NCBI GenBank assembly: GCA_903928915.1
Contig: CAIYSL010000068.1
Span: 145,005-209,004, forward strand
Length of the DNA stretch: 64,000 nt
Origin: an uncultured Syntrophobacterales bacterium
Lineage (GTDB): Bacteria; Desulfobacterota; Syntrophia; Syntrophales; UBA5619
Direction: 5' to 3'
The notes under the pieces were generated by a model, which made no database searches, was not told the DNA's origin, and saw only the letters and a list, made by a program, of their open reading frames with translations. How positions within the stretch are numbered: the stretch's first letter is position 1; the number at the start of each line of letters is the position of its first letter. This document shows, piece after piece, positions 26,481-34,750 of the stretch. The position numbers and the translations under genes were made by a program.

Positions 26481-26508
26481 TCCTGCGGGGCTATGCCCCC
26501 CCGCAGGA
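26481..26508 (+). repeat. stable hairpin in the leader of the HDOD gene
   Basis: TCCTGCGGGG (26481-26490) pairs perfectly with CCCCGCAGGA (26499-26508) around an 8-base loop. The 438-base gap 26142-26579 also has an unusually AT-rich tract near 26315-26360 that may hold a promoter for the HDOD gene. After the hairpin, an A-rich stretch follows rather than T-rich, so it is not a terminator for + strand transcription; on the minus strand it would be preceded, not followed, by the T-rich stretch. Confidence 0.45.
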
Positions 26509-26579
26509 TCGGTGAGAAAAATAGAATAAAAAAACGGTCGTCCGCTGAAATCGGCACGAGAAATGCGAAGAATACGTGC

Positions 26580-27797
26580 ATGATGGCTATCCACTTGTCG
26601 ATAATCGCACTGACCGTTATCGTGATTGCCATAATCTGGTATGCGCTCTCCCGGGATCAGGGTCTCGACAGGAATCAGAAGACCGGCTCTGCCGCCGTCA
26701 AGGAGCTCAGGGCGAGCGGCCCGTCGTGCCGGGAACAGCGTCCTCCGGAAGGCGTCGCCAACCCCGGCGACAGCCCACCCCTCCGTGCCGCTCCTGTCCC
26801 GGACGGCGGCGAGGAAAATCCCCATGATTCCCAGGCCTATCTCAGGGATGGGATAGCCCTGATTTTTGCGGACCCGCCCCTTCCGGCTGAACAGGGGGGA
26901 GCGCTGCTCAAGATTGAGGGAGTTCGCGACGATGTCCGTCAGCACGTGCTGTCCCACATCGCCTCGTTGAAGAATGTCGATTACGTGCACCGGCTGCAGC
27001 GGATGATGGGTGATCCCAAGACGAGCATGAAGGATCTTTCCGTAATGATCACCAGTAACCCCCTCCTGTCCGCCAAGATTCTCCAGGTTGCCAACTCCGC
27101 CTATTACGGCATGGAGCAAAAGCTCAATTCCATCAGTCACGCCATCATGATCATCGGGATGGTGAATATCAAGGCGATCATCTACCACGAAGGGGTCCTC
27201 CAGGTACTGAACGAACAAAATTTCCGCAACAATCCGACGATGCAGACCGTCTGGCAGCACGCCAATTATGCGTCTATCTGCTCATCGTACCTGCAGTATC
27301 TGTTCGGCGACCTCAACATGGGTACCCTGTTTACCCTGGGGCTGCTCCACGACATCGGCAAATTCATCCTGATGAAGCTGCCGCCCCTTTCCGCAGGCGA
27401 CGGCGAACCGCCGCCCGTCTACTCCTCCGACTGGACACTCGCGGAGGAGGAGCGGATTTACGGTATCAATCATGCCCTCGTGGGCCAGCTGGCGGTGCGA
27501 CACTGGGGACTTTCCCCGCTGATTGTGCAGACGATCGCCCTGCATCATGCCCCCCCATCGCTCAGTGCCGATGCCGTGGGCGTGGACCGGGAAGTGCAGT
27601 CCTACCTGCTGGTGCTGTTTCTTGCCGATCAGGCAGCCCGCCTTTTTGCCGGCGGCGGTGCCGCAGTCCGGGTGGACCGGCTGCATCCCTCCTACCACGC
27701 CTTGATAGACCGGCATACCCTGTCTCAGCTGATCGCGGATAAATCCCTGATCGGGCAGCTCCGCGAGGCCGAGGCGATTACCAGCGTTTACGCATAG
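26580..27797 (+). CDS. HDOD-domain signalling protein with N-terminal membrane anchor
   Basis: From ATG 26580 the protein has 405 residues. A membrane helix is at about residues 3-22 (IHLSIIALTVIVIAIIWYAL), then a Pro-rich linker, and from about residue 120 an HDOD domain (VHRLQRMMGDPKTSMKDLSVMI, LLSAKILQVANSAYYG, and LLHDIGKFILMKL). HDOD proteins are signalling proteins related to HD-GYP but without the GYP motif, often linked to motility and c-di-GMP pathways. The frame stays open to 26301, but the upstream part crosses an AT-rich tract and a hairpin, so the later start is preferred. No neighbour overlaps. Confidence 0.8.
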   Translation: MMAIHLSIIALTVIVIAIIWYALSRDQGLDRNQKTGSAAVKELRASGPSCREQRPPEGVANPGDSPPLRAAPVPDGGEENPHDSQAYLRDGIALIFADPPLPAEQGGALLKIEGVRDDVRQHVLSHIASLKNVDYVHRLQRMMGDPKTSMKDLSVMITSNPLLSAKILQVANSAYYGMEQKLNSISHAIMIIGMVNIKAIIYHEGVLQVLNEQNFRNNPTMQTVWQHANYASICSSYLQYLFGDLNMGTLFTLGLLHDIGKFILMKLPPLSAGDGEPPPVYSSDWTLAEEERIYGINHALVGQLAVRHWGLSPLIVQTIALHHAPPSLSADAVGVDREVQSYLLVLFLADQAARLFAGGGAAVRVDRLHPSYHALIDRHTLSQLIADKSLIGQLREAEAITSVYA

Positions 27798-27913
27798 GAT
27801 TGATCCGTTCCGCCGCTGTCTCGCCCCGATCTTCCCTTTCCTCCGGCGCATATCTGGTGCACCCTCCTGCCGGAGCATGATCGGTACCGCGTGCCGTCCC
27901 TGAAGCGCAGGGG

Positions 27914-27930
27914 TGGTATGCATATTGCTT
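27914..27930 (+). promoter_or_regulatory. sigma-54-type promoter of the sugar island
   Basis: TGGTAT (27914-27919), a 5-base spacer and TTGCTT (27925-27930) keep the invariant GG and GC with ten bases between them. The -24 box departs from TGGCAC in two positions, but the -12 element equals those at 15817 and 26242. Initiation would be near 27940, about 80 bases before the first island gene. AAAGTT direct repeats lie at the expected start site. Confidence 0.65.
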
Positions 27931-27934
27931 ATTC

Positions 27935-27959
27935 AAAGTTAATCTGAAAGTTCACTTTT
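27935..27959 (+). promoter_or_regulatory. candidate operator: AAAGTT direct repeats with inverted ACTTTT
   Basis: AAAGTT occurs at 27935-27940 and 27947-27952, spaced 12 bases start to start, and ACTTTT follows at 27954-27959, giving a small dyad with the second copy (AAAGT-TC-ACTTT). The elements straddle the start site predicted from the sigma-54-type promoter. The first gene carries a MerR-type DNA-binding domain, so autoregulation here is conceivable; this is inference. Confidence 0.3.
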
Positions 27960-28021
27960 CCCTTCAGCAGAGGGTATTCGCTCGTTGCCGGGTGTCCGCG
28001 ACACAGAGAGTCGGAAACGAT

Positions 28022-29392
28022 ATGGGTGAGAGAATGGAACTACGAATCAACGAGATCAGCCAGAAATTGCAGGTGCCCAAGTCGACCATCAGATTCTGGG
28101 AGGCGCAGTTTGCGGAGCTGATACGGCCGCACATGACCAAGGGGGGACAGAGACGGTATTCCGTTAAGGATGTGGAGTACCTGCGGATGATTAAGGATCA
28201 CGTGCACCAGCACAATCGGAGCATTCAGGAGACGAAGCGTATCCTCCGGCAGGGAAAGACGGGCGACGGGGCCATCGACTGGAGCCAGCAGACCATCCTG
28301 CTGACCGGGGGAACGGGCTCATTTGGCAAGCATTTCTGTGAGGTGATGATCCGGAAATACCACCCGAAGGCGGTGCGGGTGTACAGCCGTGATGAATTGA
28401 AACAGCACGAGATGCGTCAAAAGTATGGCGAAGAATCCCTGCGGTATTTCATCGGCGATATCCGCGATGCCGACCGTCTGCGCAGGTCGATGGAGGGGGC
28501 AGATATCGTGGTACATGCCGCTGCCCTCAAGCAGGTTCCCGCCTGCGAATACAACCCCCTCGAGGCGGTGAAGACCAACATCCACGGCGCCCAGAACGTG
28601 ATCGATGCGGCGATCGACACGGGTGTCAAGAAGGTAATCGCCCTCAGCACGGACAAAGCGGTCAATCCCGTCAATCTCTATGGCGCTACCAAACTGTGCG
28701 CAGAAAAGATCTTCATTCAGGGAAATTCCTACCGCGGGGGGCGGGGGACCCGTTTCAGCTGCGTACGGTACGGGAACGTCATCGGCAGTCGGGGAAGCGT
28801 CATTCCGCTGTTCAAGGACCAGAAGAAGACCGGCAGGGTCACCATTACCGACATGCATATGACCCGGTTCTGGCTGACCCTCGATCAGGCCGTCGACCTG
28901 GTCGTCAATGCCCTCGAGCACATGCAGGGGGGGGAGATATTCGTCCCCAAGATTCCCAGCATGAAGATTGTCGATCTGGCCAAGGCGATCGCCCCGGAAT
29001 GCGAGATCGAAGTCATCGGCATCCGGCCGGGGGAGAAACTCCACGAGGTGCTGTTTACCGAGGAGGACGGAAGAAACGCCCTGCTGTACAACGGGATGTT
29101 CGTGATCATGCCGAGCTACAGCTGGTGGGAGCGGGAGAACTACAAGACCGGCCGCCGCCTGTCCGGGAATTACACCTACGCCAGCAACACCAACGATGAA
29201 TGGTTGAGCGTCGAAGACCTGAGACGGATCATCGCGGACGGTTCGCCCGGGGCGAGCGATCCGGCGTCTCTGCTGGCTGCCACCATTCACCGGCTGAACG
29301 AACGGGTGATCATCAGCATGCTCGACTCGGAGGAGGTCATCCCGGAGCCCGGGGAGCGGTCCCTCGGCAGGGCCGGGGGTGCCGACCGGTGA
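28022..29392 (+). CDS. pseB: MerR-type HTH domain fused to UDP-GlcNAc 4,6-dehydratase (PseB/FlaA1 type)
   Basis: A 456-residue two-part protein. Residues 6-75 form a MerR-like winged helix (INEISQKLQVPKSTIRFWEAQF, then GGQRRYSVKDVEYLRMIKDH). From residue 88 it is an inverting dehydratase of the PseB family: nucleotide-binding TGGTGSFG at 95-102, AALKQVPACEYNP, and the catalytic STDKAVNPVNLYGATK with Asp211, Lys212 and Tyr220. PseB performs the first step of pseudaminic acid synthesis on UDP-GlcNAc. Start options are GTG 27992, ATG 28022 and ATG 28034; all keep the HTH. No stop or start separates the two domains, and the fusion is not part of the standard family. Confidence 0.88.
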   Translation: MGERMELRINEISQKLQVPKSTIRFWEAQFAELIRPHMTKGGQRRYSVKDVEYLRMIKDHVHQHNRSIQETKRILRQGKTGDGAIDWSQQTILLTGGTGSFGKHFCEVMIRKYHPKAVRVYSRDELKQHEMRQKYGEESLRYFIGDIRDADRLRRSMEGADIVVHAAALKQVPACEYNPLEAVKTNIHGAQNVIDAAIDTGVKKVIALSTDKAVNPVNLYGATKLCAEKIFIQGNSYRGGRGTRFSCVRYGNVIGSRGSVIPLFKDQKKTGRVTITDMHMTRFWLTLDQAVDLVVNALEHMQGGEIFVPKIPSMKIVDLAKAIAPECEIEVIGIRPGEKLHEVLFTEEDGRNALLYNGMFVIMPSYSWWERENYKTGRRLSGNYTYASNTNDEWLSVEDLRRIIADGSPGASDPASLLAATIHRLNERVIISMLDSEEVIPEPGERSLGRAGGADR

Positions 29393-29422
29393 CGATCCTC
29401 GCGGGATGAAGGGCAGAGCTCG

Positions 29423-30616
29423 ATGAACGACGCTGTTGAACAGGAGACCGTGACCGCACGGCATTCCGCCGCCGACCGCGCCTGCATACCCTACGGCAGG
29501 CAGACGATCGAGGAGGATGATATCCGCGCCGTGGACGAGGTACTGCGCTCGGACTGGCTGACGACGGGGCCCCGGATAGCGGAATTTGAAGCGGCCGTTT
29601 CCCGGTTCGTGGGGGCGACCTGCGGGGTCGCGGTCAACAGCGGCACGGCCGGCCTGCACAGCGCCATGAACGCCCTCGGCATCGGGCCGGGCGACGAAGT
29701 GATCGTGCCGCCGCTCACCTTCGCGGCGACCGCCAATTCCGTTGTCTACACGGGAGCCCGGCCGGTATTCGCGGATGTGGAGCCCGACACCCTGCTGATC
29801 GACCCTGCCCGGGCGGAAGCGAAGATCACCCCGAGAACCCGGGCCATCATCGGCGTGGACTATGCCGGACACCCCTGCGATTGGGATGCCCTGCGGGATA
29901 TTGCAGCCCGTCGCCGCCTCGCCCTGGTCGCCGACGCCTGTCATGCGCTGGGGGCAAAATACCGGGGAAGACCGGTCGGCGCCCTTGCCGACCTCACGGT
30001 GTTCAGCTTTCATCCGGTCAAGCACATCACTACCGGGGAGGGGGGCATGGTCGTCACCGAAGACCCGGCCCTGGCGGCGAGCATGCGTACATTCCGCAAC
30101 CATGGGATGACCGCCGATCATCGGCAGCGGAACGACCAGGGGTCCTGGTATTACGAGATCCGTTCCCTCGGATACAACTATCGCATCACCGACTTCCAGT
30201 GCGCCCTGGGCATCAGCCAGTTGCGCAGACTGCCGGCGTGGCTCGCGCGCCGCCGGGAGCTTGCCGCAAGCTACGCCGCGGCCCTGGCCGATGTCCCCTG
30301 GCTGCGGCCCCTGTCCCTGCGGCCGGAGGTGGTGCACGCCTACCATCTGTATGTCGTCGAACTCACCCCCGCCGCCCGCCCCCTGAGCCGCGCGCAGCTG
30401 TTTGGCCTGCTGCGGGACGCCGGGATCGGCGTCAATGTCCATTACATCCCAGTGCACCTCCACCCCTTCTATCGGGAGCGGTTCGGCACCGGCCCTGGTC
30501 TCTGTCCGGTGGCGGAGGCGGCCTACGAGCGGATCCTCAGCCTCCCGCTGTACGCCGGTATGAAGGACTCCGAGCAGGGGGCGGTGATCGCGGCCCTGAA
30601 GGGGGCGCGGCGATGA
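29423..30616 (+). CDS. pseC: DegT/DnrJ/EryC1-type aminotransferase (PseC-like)
   Basis: A 397-residue PLP-dependent sugar aminotransferase. It has the family N-terminus (IPYGRQTIEEDDIRAVDEVL), the phosphate-binding region (VNSGTAGLHSAMNALGIGPGDEVI), a DACHALGA motif, and the PLP lysine in FSFHPVKHITTGEGG. After PseB the expected job is amination at C4 of the UDP-4-keto-L-altrosamine-type intermediate. A GNAT acetyltransferase for the next step is encoded at 43999. The gene overlaps the following reductase by four bases. Confidence 0.9.
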   Translation: MNDAVEQETVTARHSAADRACIPYGRQTIEEDDIRAVDEVLRSDWLTTGPRIAEFEAAVSRFVGATCGVAVNSGTAGLHSAMNALGIGPGDEVIVPPLTFAATANSVVYTGARPVFADVEPDTLLIDPARAEAKITPRTRAIIGVDYAGHPCDWDALRDIAARRRLALVADACHALGAKYRGRPVGALADLTVFSFHPVKHITTGEGGMVVTEDPALAASMRTFRNHGMTADHRQRNDQGSWYYEIRSLGYNYRITDFQCALGISQLRRLPAWLARRRELAASYAAALADVPWLRPLSLRPEVVHAYHLYVVELTPAARPLSRAQLFGLLRDAGIGVNVHYIPVHLHPFYRERFGTGPGLCPVAEAAYERILSLPLYAGMKDSEQGAVIAALKGARR

Positions 30617-31494
30617 ATATGGGGTTGGGGACGGCGCAGTTCGGGCTCGCGTACGGCATATCCAACCGGGACGGACAGACGCCGGAGACAGAAGCGCGGG
30701 GCATCCTTTCCGGCGCTGCGACCCGGGGATTCACGCTGATCGATACGGCGGCACAGTACGGGACGAGCGAGGCGGTCATCGGACGGTGCCTTCCCGCCGG
30801 GCATCGGTTCCGCATCGTCACGAAGACCCCCACCTACGAAAAGGCGGCGCTGGACGACGGGGACGCCCTCCGTCTGGATGCCCAGTTCCGCGCCTCGCTC
30901 CGGTACCTGGGGCAGCGCACCCTGTACGGGCTGATGATCCACCATGCCGAGGATCTGCTGGCCGAGAACGGCGTTGTGCTCTGGCGGGCAATGCAGAATC
31001 TCAAGGCCGCGGGGGGCGTGGAGAAGATCGGCGTGTCGCTGTATACGCCCGAGCAGCTCGATGCGGTCGTCGCCTCGTTCCCCGTCGATCTGGTTCAGGT
31101 GCCGGTCAACGTCCTGGATCAGCGCCTGGTCCGCAGCGGCCGTCTGAAGCGGCTCAAGCAGGCGGGGGTGGAGGTGCACGCACGGTCGATCTTTCTGCAG
31201 GGGCTGCTGCTGATGGATCCGGGCGCCCTTGCCGGGCCCCTTGCCCGCGCGCGGGAGGTACTGACGCGGTATCGCGGGCTGGCGCGGGACCGGGGCCTGA
31301 CGCCGCTCGAAGCGGCCCTGGCCTACGTGAACGGCGTCGGGGAAATCGACGCGGTAATCGTCGGCGTGAACAATGCCCGGCAGCTGGATGAGCTGTGCGC
31401 GGCCGGTCGTCGAGACCGGGGCGCGACACCGCTCGATTTTGCGGAGTTTGCCGTGGACGACGAGCGGATCATCGATCCGCGCCGGTGGCAGTGA
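30613..31494 (+). CDS. aldo/keto reductase family protein
   Basis: A 293-residue protein of aldo/keto reductase type. The catalytic tetrad is recognisable: Asp and Tyr in LIDTAAQYGTSE, Lys in IVTKTP, and His in LMIHHAEDLL. The start ATG overlaps the stop of pseC (ATGA). No such reductase is needed in the classical pseudaminic acid route, so it may reduce a keto sugar to a variant nonulosonate or remodel a precursor. Similar genes accompany SpsF-like cytidylyltransferases in other surface-sugar clusters. Confidence 0.85.
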   Translation: MNMGLGTAQFGLAYGISNRDGQTPETEARGILSGAATRGFTLIDTAAQYGTSEAVIGRCLPAGHRFRIVTKTPTYEKAALDDGDALRLDAQFRASLRYLGQRTLYGLMIHHAEDLLAENGVVLWRAMQNLKAAGGVEKIGVSLYTPEQLDAVVASFPVDLVQVPVNVLDQRLVRSGRLKRLKQAGVEVHARSIFLQGLLLMDPGALAGPLARAREVLTRYRGLARDRGLTPLEAALAYVNGVGEIDAVIVGVNNARQLDELCAAGRRDRGATPLDFAEFAVDDERIIDPRRWQ

Positions 31495-31518
31495 CCTTCA
31501 GGCGAACAGGAGGATGGT

Positions 31519-33609
31519 GTGACGATGATACTGGCGATCCTGCAGGCGCGCGTCTCTTCCACGAGACTCGCCGGTAAGGTGTTGAAACCCCTCCAGGGCA
31601 AGCCGATGCTCCAGCATCAGATCGAGCGGGTCCTCCGTTCGCGCAGGATCGACCGGCTCGTCGTGGCGACCAGCGCGGATAGGTCCGATGACGGTCTCGA
31701 AGCGCTGTGCGGGGCGATCAGCCTGCCCTGCCATCGGGGCGATCTGGACGATGTGCTCGACCGTACCTACCAGGCCGCGCTGCCCTTCAACCCGCAGCAC
31801 ATCGTGCGGTTGACCGGCGATTGTCCGCTCCTGGACCCGGCGGTCGTGGACCGGGTGATCGAATTCTACCTGGAGGGTAACTACGATTACGCCACGAACA
31901 GTCTGGAGGAGACCTTTCCCGACGGGCTCGATGTGGAGGTCTTCTCTTTTTCCGCCCTGCGGAGGGCATGGGCGACCGCACGGCTCCCCTCGGAACGGGA
32001 GCATGTCACCCCCTTCATCCGCAACCATCCCGAGTTGTTTCGTATCGGCAGTCTCCGCAACGATCGGGATCTCTCCGTCCACCGCTGGACCGTCGACGAG
32101 CCCCGTGACTTCGATTTCGTATCGCTGATCTACCGGGAATTGTATCCCGGGAAGCACGATTTCGCGACCGCGGATATCCTGGCGTATCTCGAGCGGAATC
32201 CCGAGGCCATGGCGATCAATCGGGGGATCGGAAGGAACGAAGGGTACGCAAAGTCTCTGGCGGAGGACCGGAGGGCAACCGCGGTGCGCAGCCGGAACAT
32301 CGAAAAATCCTTCGCCATGCAGCAGCATGCCAAGGAGCGCATACCCGGGCTGAGTCAGCTCCTGTCCAAGCGGCCCGACCTGTTTTCCTACGGCCTCTGG
32401 CCGGGGTATTTCAGCGCCGCACGGGGGGCCGAGGTCTGGGACCTGGACGGCAACCGGTACGTAGATATGAGCATTGGCGGCGTGGGGGCCAATGTCCTGG
32501 GGTATGCGGACCCCGACGTGGATTCCGCGGTGAAGGAGGCGATAGACCGGGGAACCAGCTGTTCGCTGAACTGCCCCGAGGAGGTGGAGCTGGCGGACCT
32601 GCTGTGCGAATTACACCCCTGGGCCCGGAAGGTCCGCTTTGCCCGCACCGGCGGTGAATCGATGTCCGTGGCCGTGCGCATCGCCCGGGCCTGCACCGGC
32701 CGGGACAAGGTTGCCTTCTGCGGGTATCACGGCTGGCACGACTGGTACCTGGCGGCGAACCTGGGAACGCAAAACGCCCTGGGGGAGCATCTGATTTCCG
32801 GGCTGGACCCGGCTGGCGTCCCCCTGGGGCTTGCCGGCACATCCCTTCCCTTCCGGTACAACCGCAGCGACGAACTCGCCGCGATACTCTGCGACAACCC
32901 CGGGGAGATCGCGGCGGTCGTCATGGAGCCGATCCGCAATCAGCAGCCGGAGCCGGGGTTTTTCGCCACCGTCAGAAAACTGGCGCAGGAGCATGGCGCC
33001 GTGCTGATCGTCGACGAAATATCCGCGGGGTTTCGGCTGAACAGCGGCGGGGCGCACCTTTCCCTGGGGCTGGAGCCGGATGTTGCGGTCTTTTCGAAGG
33101 CCCTGGGCAACGGATATCCCATCGCCGCCGTCATCGGCAAGGCCGAGGTGATGGACGCCGCGCAGAAGACCTTCATCAGCTCCACGGCCTGGACCGAACG
33201 GGTAGGGCCGGTCGCGGCGATTGCGACGATCCGCAAACACCGCCGGTGCAACGTTGCCGACCATCTCGTGCGGATCGGCCAGCTCGTGCAGGAGTGCTGG
33301 CGAGCCGCGTCGCAAACCCATGGCCTGCCGATCTCCCTGGGCGGCATTCCGCCGCTCGGCTCTTTTGCCTTTACGGGAGACAATGCGCTCCTCCTGAAGA
33401 CGCTGTTCATCCAGGGGATGCTGGAGCGGGGGTTTCTGGCGACCACAGGGTTCTATGCCATGTATGCCCACCGGGAGGCCCATGTCCGGGCCTATGCGGC
33501 CGCGGCCGACGCGGCATTCGGCTCGATACGCGCCGCCCTCGAGACGGGGAGGCCCGAGGAGTGCCTGCGGGGAGAGCAGGCGGTGGCCGGGTTCAAGAGG
33601 CTGAACTGA
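31519..33609 (+). CDS. SpsF-like cytidylyltransferase fused to class III aminotransferase (GSA-aminomutase-like)
   Basis: A 696-residue bifunctional protein. Residues 1-240 form a nucleotidyltransferase of the SpsF/CMP-sugar type (ILAILQARVSSTRLAGKVL, RLTGDCPLLDP). Residues about 275-690 form a fold-type I class III aminotransferase resembling glutamate-1-semialdehyde aminomutase (RFARTGGESMSVAVRIARA, CGYHGWHDWY, LIVDEISAGFR, and the PLP Lys in VFSKALGNGYP). The N-terminal half may activate the nonulosonate, the job of PseF. The aminotransferase adds a step not in the classical pathway. GTG 31519 follows an AGGAGG site. It touches pseG. Confidence 0.85.
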   Translation: MTMILAILQARVSSTRLAGKVLKPLQGKPMLQHQIERVLRSRRIDRLVVATSADRSDDGLEALCGAISLPCHRGDLDDVLDRTYQAALPFNPQHIVRLTGDCPLLDPAVVDRVIEFYLEGNYDYATNSLEETFPDGLDVEVFSFSALRRAWATARLPSEREHVTPFIRNHPELFRIGSLRNDRDLSVHRWTVDEPRDFDFVSLIYRELYPGKHDFATADILAYLERNPEAMAINRGIGRNEGYAKSLAEDRRATAVRSRNIEKSFAMQQHAKERIPGLSQLLSKRPDLFSYGLWPGYFSAARGAEVWDLDGNRYVDMSIGGVGANVLGYADPDVDSAVKEAIDRGTSCSLNCPEEVELADLLCELHPWARKVRFARTGGESMSVAVRIARACTGRDKVAFCGYHGWHDWYLAANLGTQNALGEHLISGLDPAGVPLGLAGTSLPFRYNRSDELAAILCDNPGEIAAVVMEPIRNQQPEPGFFATVRKLAQEHGAVLIVDEISAGFRLNSGGAHLSLGLEPDVAVFSKALGNGYPIAAVIGKAEVMDAAQKTFISSTAWTERVGPVAAIATIRKHRRCNVADHLVRIGQLVQECWRAASQTHGLPISLGGIPPLGSFAFTGDNALLLKTLFIQGMLERGFLATTGFYAMYAHREAHVRAYAAAADAAFGSIRAALETGRPEECLRGEQAVAGFKRLN

Positions 33610-34640
33610 TGAACCTGCTCATCCGTGCGGACGCCTCGACCCGGATGGGGTCGGGGCATGTCATGCGCTGCCTGGCCCTGGCGCAGGCGTGCCGGGGGCA
33701 GGGGGGGCGGGTGCGGTTTGCCTGCGCCGAAATCCCCCCGGCGCTGGAGGCGCGGCTGCGGAGCGAGGGGATGGACCCGACGGCGGTGCCTCCTCCGGCC
33801 GCCGGTCCCGGCGATATGGCGCGGACGGCGGCACTCGCCCGGGAAATGGACGCGGAATGGGTGGTGCTGGACGGATATCAGTTCGGACCGGACTCCCAGG
33901 AGGCGATGAAAGGGGCGGGGTTCAAGCTGCTGAGCATCGACGATTACGGCCACGCGCGCAGGTATGTGTCCGACCTGGTGCTGAACCAGAATATCTGCGC
34001 CGCGCCGGGGCTGTACCAGGAGCGGGCGCCCGAAACGCACCTGCTGTTGGGGACGCGGTACGTCTTGCTGAGGCGGGAGTTCTGGCCGTGGCGGGGGGGC
34101 CGCAGGAGGGTCGCACCGGAGGCGCGGACCGTCCTGGTGACGATGGGCGGGAGCGACCCCGGCAACGTCACGCTGGGCGTCATCGACGCCTTGACCGCTC
34201 TGAACAACGCGCGGCTCGACGTCAGAATCGTCGTGGGCCACGGAAACCCCCACCTGGCCGTTCTGGAAGAGGCCGTCACGGCCGCCCCCTGCCCGATGCG
34301 CCTCCTGAAGGACGTGGAAGATATGGCCGGGGTCATGGCCGGGGCTGACATCGCCGTATCGTCCGGGGGAAGCACCTCCTGGGAACTCCTGCTCATGGGT
34401 CTGCCGGGCGTCCTGTTGGCGTTGGCCGCCAACCAGGATCCGATCGCCGCCGGCCTGGAACAGGCAGGGGCGGCGCTGACCTGCCGGGCGCCTGCACCGG
34501 GCGACGGTTCACTGCGCATCGCCCTGGAAGGGCTGATCGGCGACCCGCAGAAGCGTCAAACAATTGTCGAGCGGGGATACGACCTGGTGGACGGGTACGG
34601 CGCGGCGAGGGTCCTGTCTGCCATGGCCATGTCGTGCTGA
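33609..34640 (+). CDS. pseG: UDP-sugar hydrolase PseG-like
   Basis: A 343-residue protein with a GT-B-like fold typical of PseG. The N-terminal motif LLIRADASTRMGSGHVMRCLALAQ holds the conserved GxGHxxR glycine/histidine loop, and VLVTMGGSDPGNVT and VSSGGSTSWELLLMGLP mark the nucleotide-binding half. PseG removes UDP from the acetylated bis-amino sugar before condensation with phosphoenolpyruvate. The start overlaps the preceding stop (TGATG). Confidence 0.9.
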   Translation: MNLLIRADASTRMGSGHVMRCLALAQACRGQGGRVRFACAEIPPALEARLRSEGMDPTAVPPPAAGPGDMARTAALAREMDAEWVVLDGYQFGPDSQEAMKGAGFKLLSIDDYGHARRYVSDLVLNQNICAAPGLYQERAPETHLLLGTRYVLLRREFWPWRGGRRRVAPEARTVLVTMGGSDPGNVTLGVIDALTALNNARLDVRIVVGHGNPHLAVLEEAVTAAPCPMRLLKDVEDMAGVMAGADIAVSSGGSTSWELLLMGLPGVLLALAANQDPIAAGLEQAGAALTCRAPAPGDGSLRIALEGLIGDPQKRQTIVERGYDLVDGYGAARVLSAMAMSC

Positions 34641-34750
34641 ATGACAGGCGCCGCGGCATTGCCGGAGCGCACGGTGGCAGGTGCCGGGGCTGCGCCGCGG
34701 TGCGGATAAAAAGTTGAATAATATATCATATGTACGACATAAGAGGGGAT

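Noticed and set aside
26301-26579. N-terminal extension of the HDOD gene by 93 residues
   Set aside because: The region includes an AT-rich, promoter-like tract and a stable hairpin, and the translation is low in pattern; the membrane anchor starts naturally at 26580.
28319-30463. Long minus-strand open frame (714 residues) opposite pseB-pseC
   Set aside because: It is antisense to two clear genes, has His/Gly/Arg-rich composition typical of reverse frames in G+C-rich DNA, and shows no domain.
34707-34742. AT-rich patch before the first methyltransferase as an internal promoter
   Set aside because: TTGAAT and ACATAA are 17 bases apart, but the resulting start would fall almost on the start codon; not convincing enough.
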